Shown here piece after piece: positions 62,070 to 64,000 of a DNA stretch of 64,000 nt. The position numbers were made by a program, and so were the translations under genes. Each line of letters begins with the position of its first letter. Within the stretch, counting starts at the first letter, position 1. Under the pieces are notes generated by a model. It searched no databases and was not told where the DNA came from. It saw only the letters and a list, made by a program, of their open reading frames with translations. Origin of the DNA: UBA6163 sp041753075 (GTDB lineage: Bacteria > Planctomycetota > Planctomycetia > Pirellulales > Pirellulaceae); NCBI GenBank assembly GCA_041753075.1, contig JBGSVE010000090.1, positions 82,328 through 146,327 on the forward strand, in the 5' to 3' direction.

Positions 62070-64000
62070 ATGAACCAAGACAGCCGACCCCAAGACAGCC
62101 GACCCCGAGACAACCGACCCCGAGACAGCCGGCCTCGTGCCAATCATCTATCAACTCGCGTTGCCCTGCGGCTGATCGCTTGGCGGCTGCCGCTGGCGAT
62201 CATCGCGAGCGTCATTCTAATCGCTGCGTTTCCATTCTCGCAGCGGTTGCAAATGGATCGCACGATCGACCAAATGTTTGCGCCCAACGATCCGGCGATC
62301 ATTGCTTATGACGAGCTGCGCGATGCCTTTGGCGGCAACGCGGCGATCTTGTTGGTTTATCGCGACAAAGATCTGATGACCACTGGCGGACTGCAACGCG
62401 CCGCCGAGATTTCGTCACGTGTGGCGGCGATCAAGGGCATTCGCGGCGTGTTGTCGGTGGCCGAGCTCAACGCTTTGCTGGGCGTGATTCGGCCCGCCGG
62501 TTTGTTGACCGGATTTGCCGGCGATATTCCGCCGCTGCTGCGCAAAGACGACGTCGTTTCGCGCGCCTTCGAGCGCTTGTTCGTTGGCTACACGCACAGC
62601 GACTCCGGCGAGGTCGCGGCGGTCGTTGCGCTACTGGACCCCGTCGATGCCCAAAGCGGCCACCGCGATGTGGTGGATCGTCTTCGGAGCTTGATGAAAA
62701 CATTACCGCCGCAAGCGTCCGATGCGGTGTTGGTTGGCGAGCCGGTGCTGTTGTCCGATGGTTTTGAATTGATCCAGCGCGACGGCTTTCGATTGGCACT
62801 CTGGACGATCGCGATCTTGTCGCCGTTGGTCCTGGTGCTGTTGCAAGGAATTCGCTGGGTGGCGCTGCAGGCGTTGGTTATCACTTGGGCCGTCGTCGTG
62901 ACGCGTGCGATCTTGTTTCTTAGCGGCGTCCGGCTGTCAATCGTGTCGTCGATATTGACGGCGATTTGCGCGGTAATTGCGGTGACGTCGGTGATCCATT
63001 TGGGAACGATGTGGCGAAATCGCTCCGATCGCGGCGATGACACTCTGGTGGCGACTCGGCGCAGCCTCGCGCTGGTTATGCCCGGTGTGTTCTGGGCATG
63101 TGTGACCGATGCTGCGGGTTTTGTTTCGCTCGTCGCATCGGCCATCAAACCGATTCGCGAGTTTGCGATCATGATGAGCGTTGCGTCAATCGCGGTTTGG
63201 ATTGCGTTAATGTTATGGGCACCGCTGTTCATGGCGGCTCCTGCGGCGCAGCGTTCTATCACCACCAGTGCGATTGTCGACCGAATTGAAAGGCTGATCC
63301 AAGGCAGCTCGGTCCGCTTGGCTGACTGGTTGATTCGCCATCGCGCCAATGTGATCTCGATCGCGTTTTTGTTGGGAGTCTTGAGCGTCCTGGGCATCAC
63401 TCGTTTGAGAATCGAAACCAGCTTTTTGAGAAACTTTCGCGACGACAGCGAAATTGCAACGGCCTATCGTCAAGTCGAACAGTCGCTCAGCGGCGCGGGC
63501 GTTTGGGACGTGGTCCTCGATGCACCGAGCGAATTGACGAACGATTATTTGCAACAAGTTCGCGACTTGGAAAAACGACTGCGAAACATCACGGTTGACG
63601 GCCAACGGTTGACGAAGGTGCTCAGCATGGCCGACGCCGACCGAATTGTGATGGCGATACCGTTGATGAAGATCGCTCCGCCGTCGATTCGTTTGACAGG
63701 AATGCGGGTGGCGATCCCGACGTTTTCCGATGCGTTGTTGGTGCCCGGTGATGAAGCCAACCGCAAGCTGCGCATCATGCTGCGCAGTCGCGAACACTTA
63801 CCCGCCGAAACCAAGATCAACCTGATTGCGGCGGTCGGGCGCGAAGTCAACGCGGCCACGACCACGCCACAATGGGCGGCTTGTTTCGCCGCGGGCGAGG
63901 CACCGCAGCCCGGCCGAGTCACCGGATATTACGTAATGTTGGCGAGGCTCGTTTCCCAAATGCTCGGCGACCAATGGCGTTGTTTGGCGTGGGCGGCGCT
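62070..64000 (+). CDS. RND-superfamily (MMPL-type) exporter, 5' part
   Basis: The frame is open from ATG 62070 to the window end (643 full codons, no stop). An N-terminal tail with four (Q/R)D(S/N)RP repeats is followed by a helix (about 45-65), an external domain (about 70-235), and a helix bundle (about 240-400) with TDAAGFVSLVASAIKPIREF, the GF-type motif of RND/MMPL helix 5. A second helix (about 430) and a second external domain then begin. It should be similar to the exporter at 32532-35057. The cargo is unknown. The ribosome site is weak, so the start could be later. Confidence 0.85.
   Translation, partial: MNQDSRPQDSRPRDNRPRDSRPRANHLSTRVALRLIAWRLPLAIIASVILIAAFPFSQRLQMDRTIDQMFAPNDPAIIAYDELRDAFGGNAAILLVYRDKDLMTTGGLQRAAEISSRVAAIKGIRGVLSVAELNALLGVIRPAGLLTGFAGDIPPLLRKDDVVSRAFERLFVGYTHSDSGEVAAVVALLDPVDAQSGHRDVVDRLRSLMKTLPPQASDAVLVGEPVLLSDGFELIQRDGFRLALWTIAILSPLVLVLLQGIRWVALQALVITWAVVVTRAILFLSGVRLSIVSSILTAICAVIAVTSVIHLGTMWRNRSDRGDDTLVATRRSLALVMPGVFWACVTDAAGFVSLVASAIKPIREFAIMMSVASIAVWIALMLWAPLFMAAPAAQRSITTSAIVDRIERLIQGSSVRLADWLIRHRANVISIAFLLGVLSVLGITRLRIETSFLRNFRDDSEIATAYRQVEQSLSGAGVWDVVLDAPSELTNDYLQQVRDLEKRLRNITVDGQRLTKVLSMADADRIVMAIPLMKIAPPSIRLTGMRVAIPTFSDALLVPGDEANRKLRIMLRSREHLPAETKINLIAAVGREVNAATTTPQWAACFAAGEAPQPGRVTGYYVMLARLVSQMLGDQWRCLAWAA
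62076..62135 (+). repeat. Four in-frame 15-bp tandem repeats
   Basis: Units CAAGACAGCCGACCC, CAAGACAGCCGACCC, CGAGACAACCGACCC and CGAGACAGCCGGCCT follow the RND start codon by one codon. They encode QDSRP, QDSRP, RDNRP and RDSRP. The first two are identical. Confidence 0.95.

Noticed and set aside
61946..62143. N-terminal RGRLSRGRLS extension of the glycosyltransferase
   Set aside because: It is the antisense of the 15-bp tandem repeats and the 18-bp inverted repeat, and overlaps the divergent exporter start.

Overview
The window looks like a chromosomal segment of a Planctomycetota bacterium, most likely of the Pirellulales or a close relative. This is inferred from gene content: a DUF1559 pseudopilin-like protein with the H-x9-DG tail, a secreted sulfatase, a giant surface protein with a VESLETRRML motif plus DUF1080 and dockerin modules, a lysine/alanine-rich histone-like protein, an alpha-E/ATP-grasp pair, small proteins with an LSLSTMLLLVTLFAV-type membrane anchor, and many GC-rich dispersed palindromes between genes. 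I see no rRNA, tRNA, CRISPR array, prophage or intact insertion sequence.

Layout. 1-2.2 kb: divergent queE and queF (queuosine precursor) separated by a perfect palindrome, with a TIM-barrel isomerase after queF. 2.2-4.2 kb: an arginine operon of argF behind an ArgD-like protein that lacks the PLP lysine. 4.4-14.8 kb: sulfatase, a low-complexity membrane-anchored protein, a TPR protein, an LptF/LptG permease, a GH16 beta-glucanase, a MoxR ATPase and a secreted protein of unknown role. 14.8-21.5 kb: a 2219-residue modular surface protein. 21.8-29.6 kb: a run guaA > ettA > histone-like > 1388-residue unknown protein, all on the minus strand. 29.9-35.1 kb: an unknown protein coupled to surE, a cysteine-rich secreted repeat protein, and an RND-superfamily exporter. 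35.3-42.4 kb: two unknown proteins, a phytase-like esterase/DUF1559 pair, a Wzz-like chain-length protein, an archaeal-type glucose dehydrogenase and a small unknown protein. 42.6-51.5 kb: an OprB-like porin divergent from a four-gene signalling operon (CHASE4 histidine kinase, hybrid kinase, HD-GYP response regulator, double-GGDEF protein). 51.5-58.0 kb: an ECF sigma factor, a DUF2071 protein, two paralogous membrane-anchored proteins, an EF-hand/esterase/deiodinase-like fusion, and a propeller-like secreted protein. 58.0-64.0 kb: alpha-E and ATP-grasp proteins, a GT-C-type membrane glycosyltransferase, and the start of a second RND exporter that runs off the window.

Functional threads. Envelope and polysaccharide work is prominent (sulfatase, GH16, DUF1080 domain, Wzz-like, GT-C, OprB, LptF/G). 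The signalling operon pairs a putative cyclic-di-GMP maker and breaker with two kinases. The most unusual genes are the EF-hand/esterase/deiodinase-like fusion with Cys at the selenocysteine position, the lysine-less ArgD homologue beside argF, the 1388-residue protein downstream of guaA/ettA, and the cysteine-rich triplicated protein. All family assignments come from reading motifs by eye; no database search was run.
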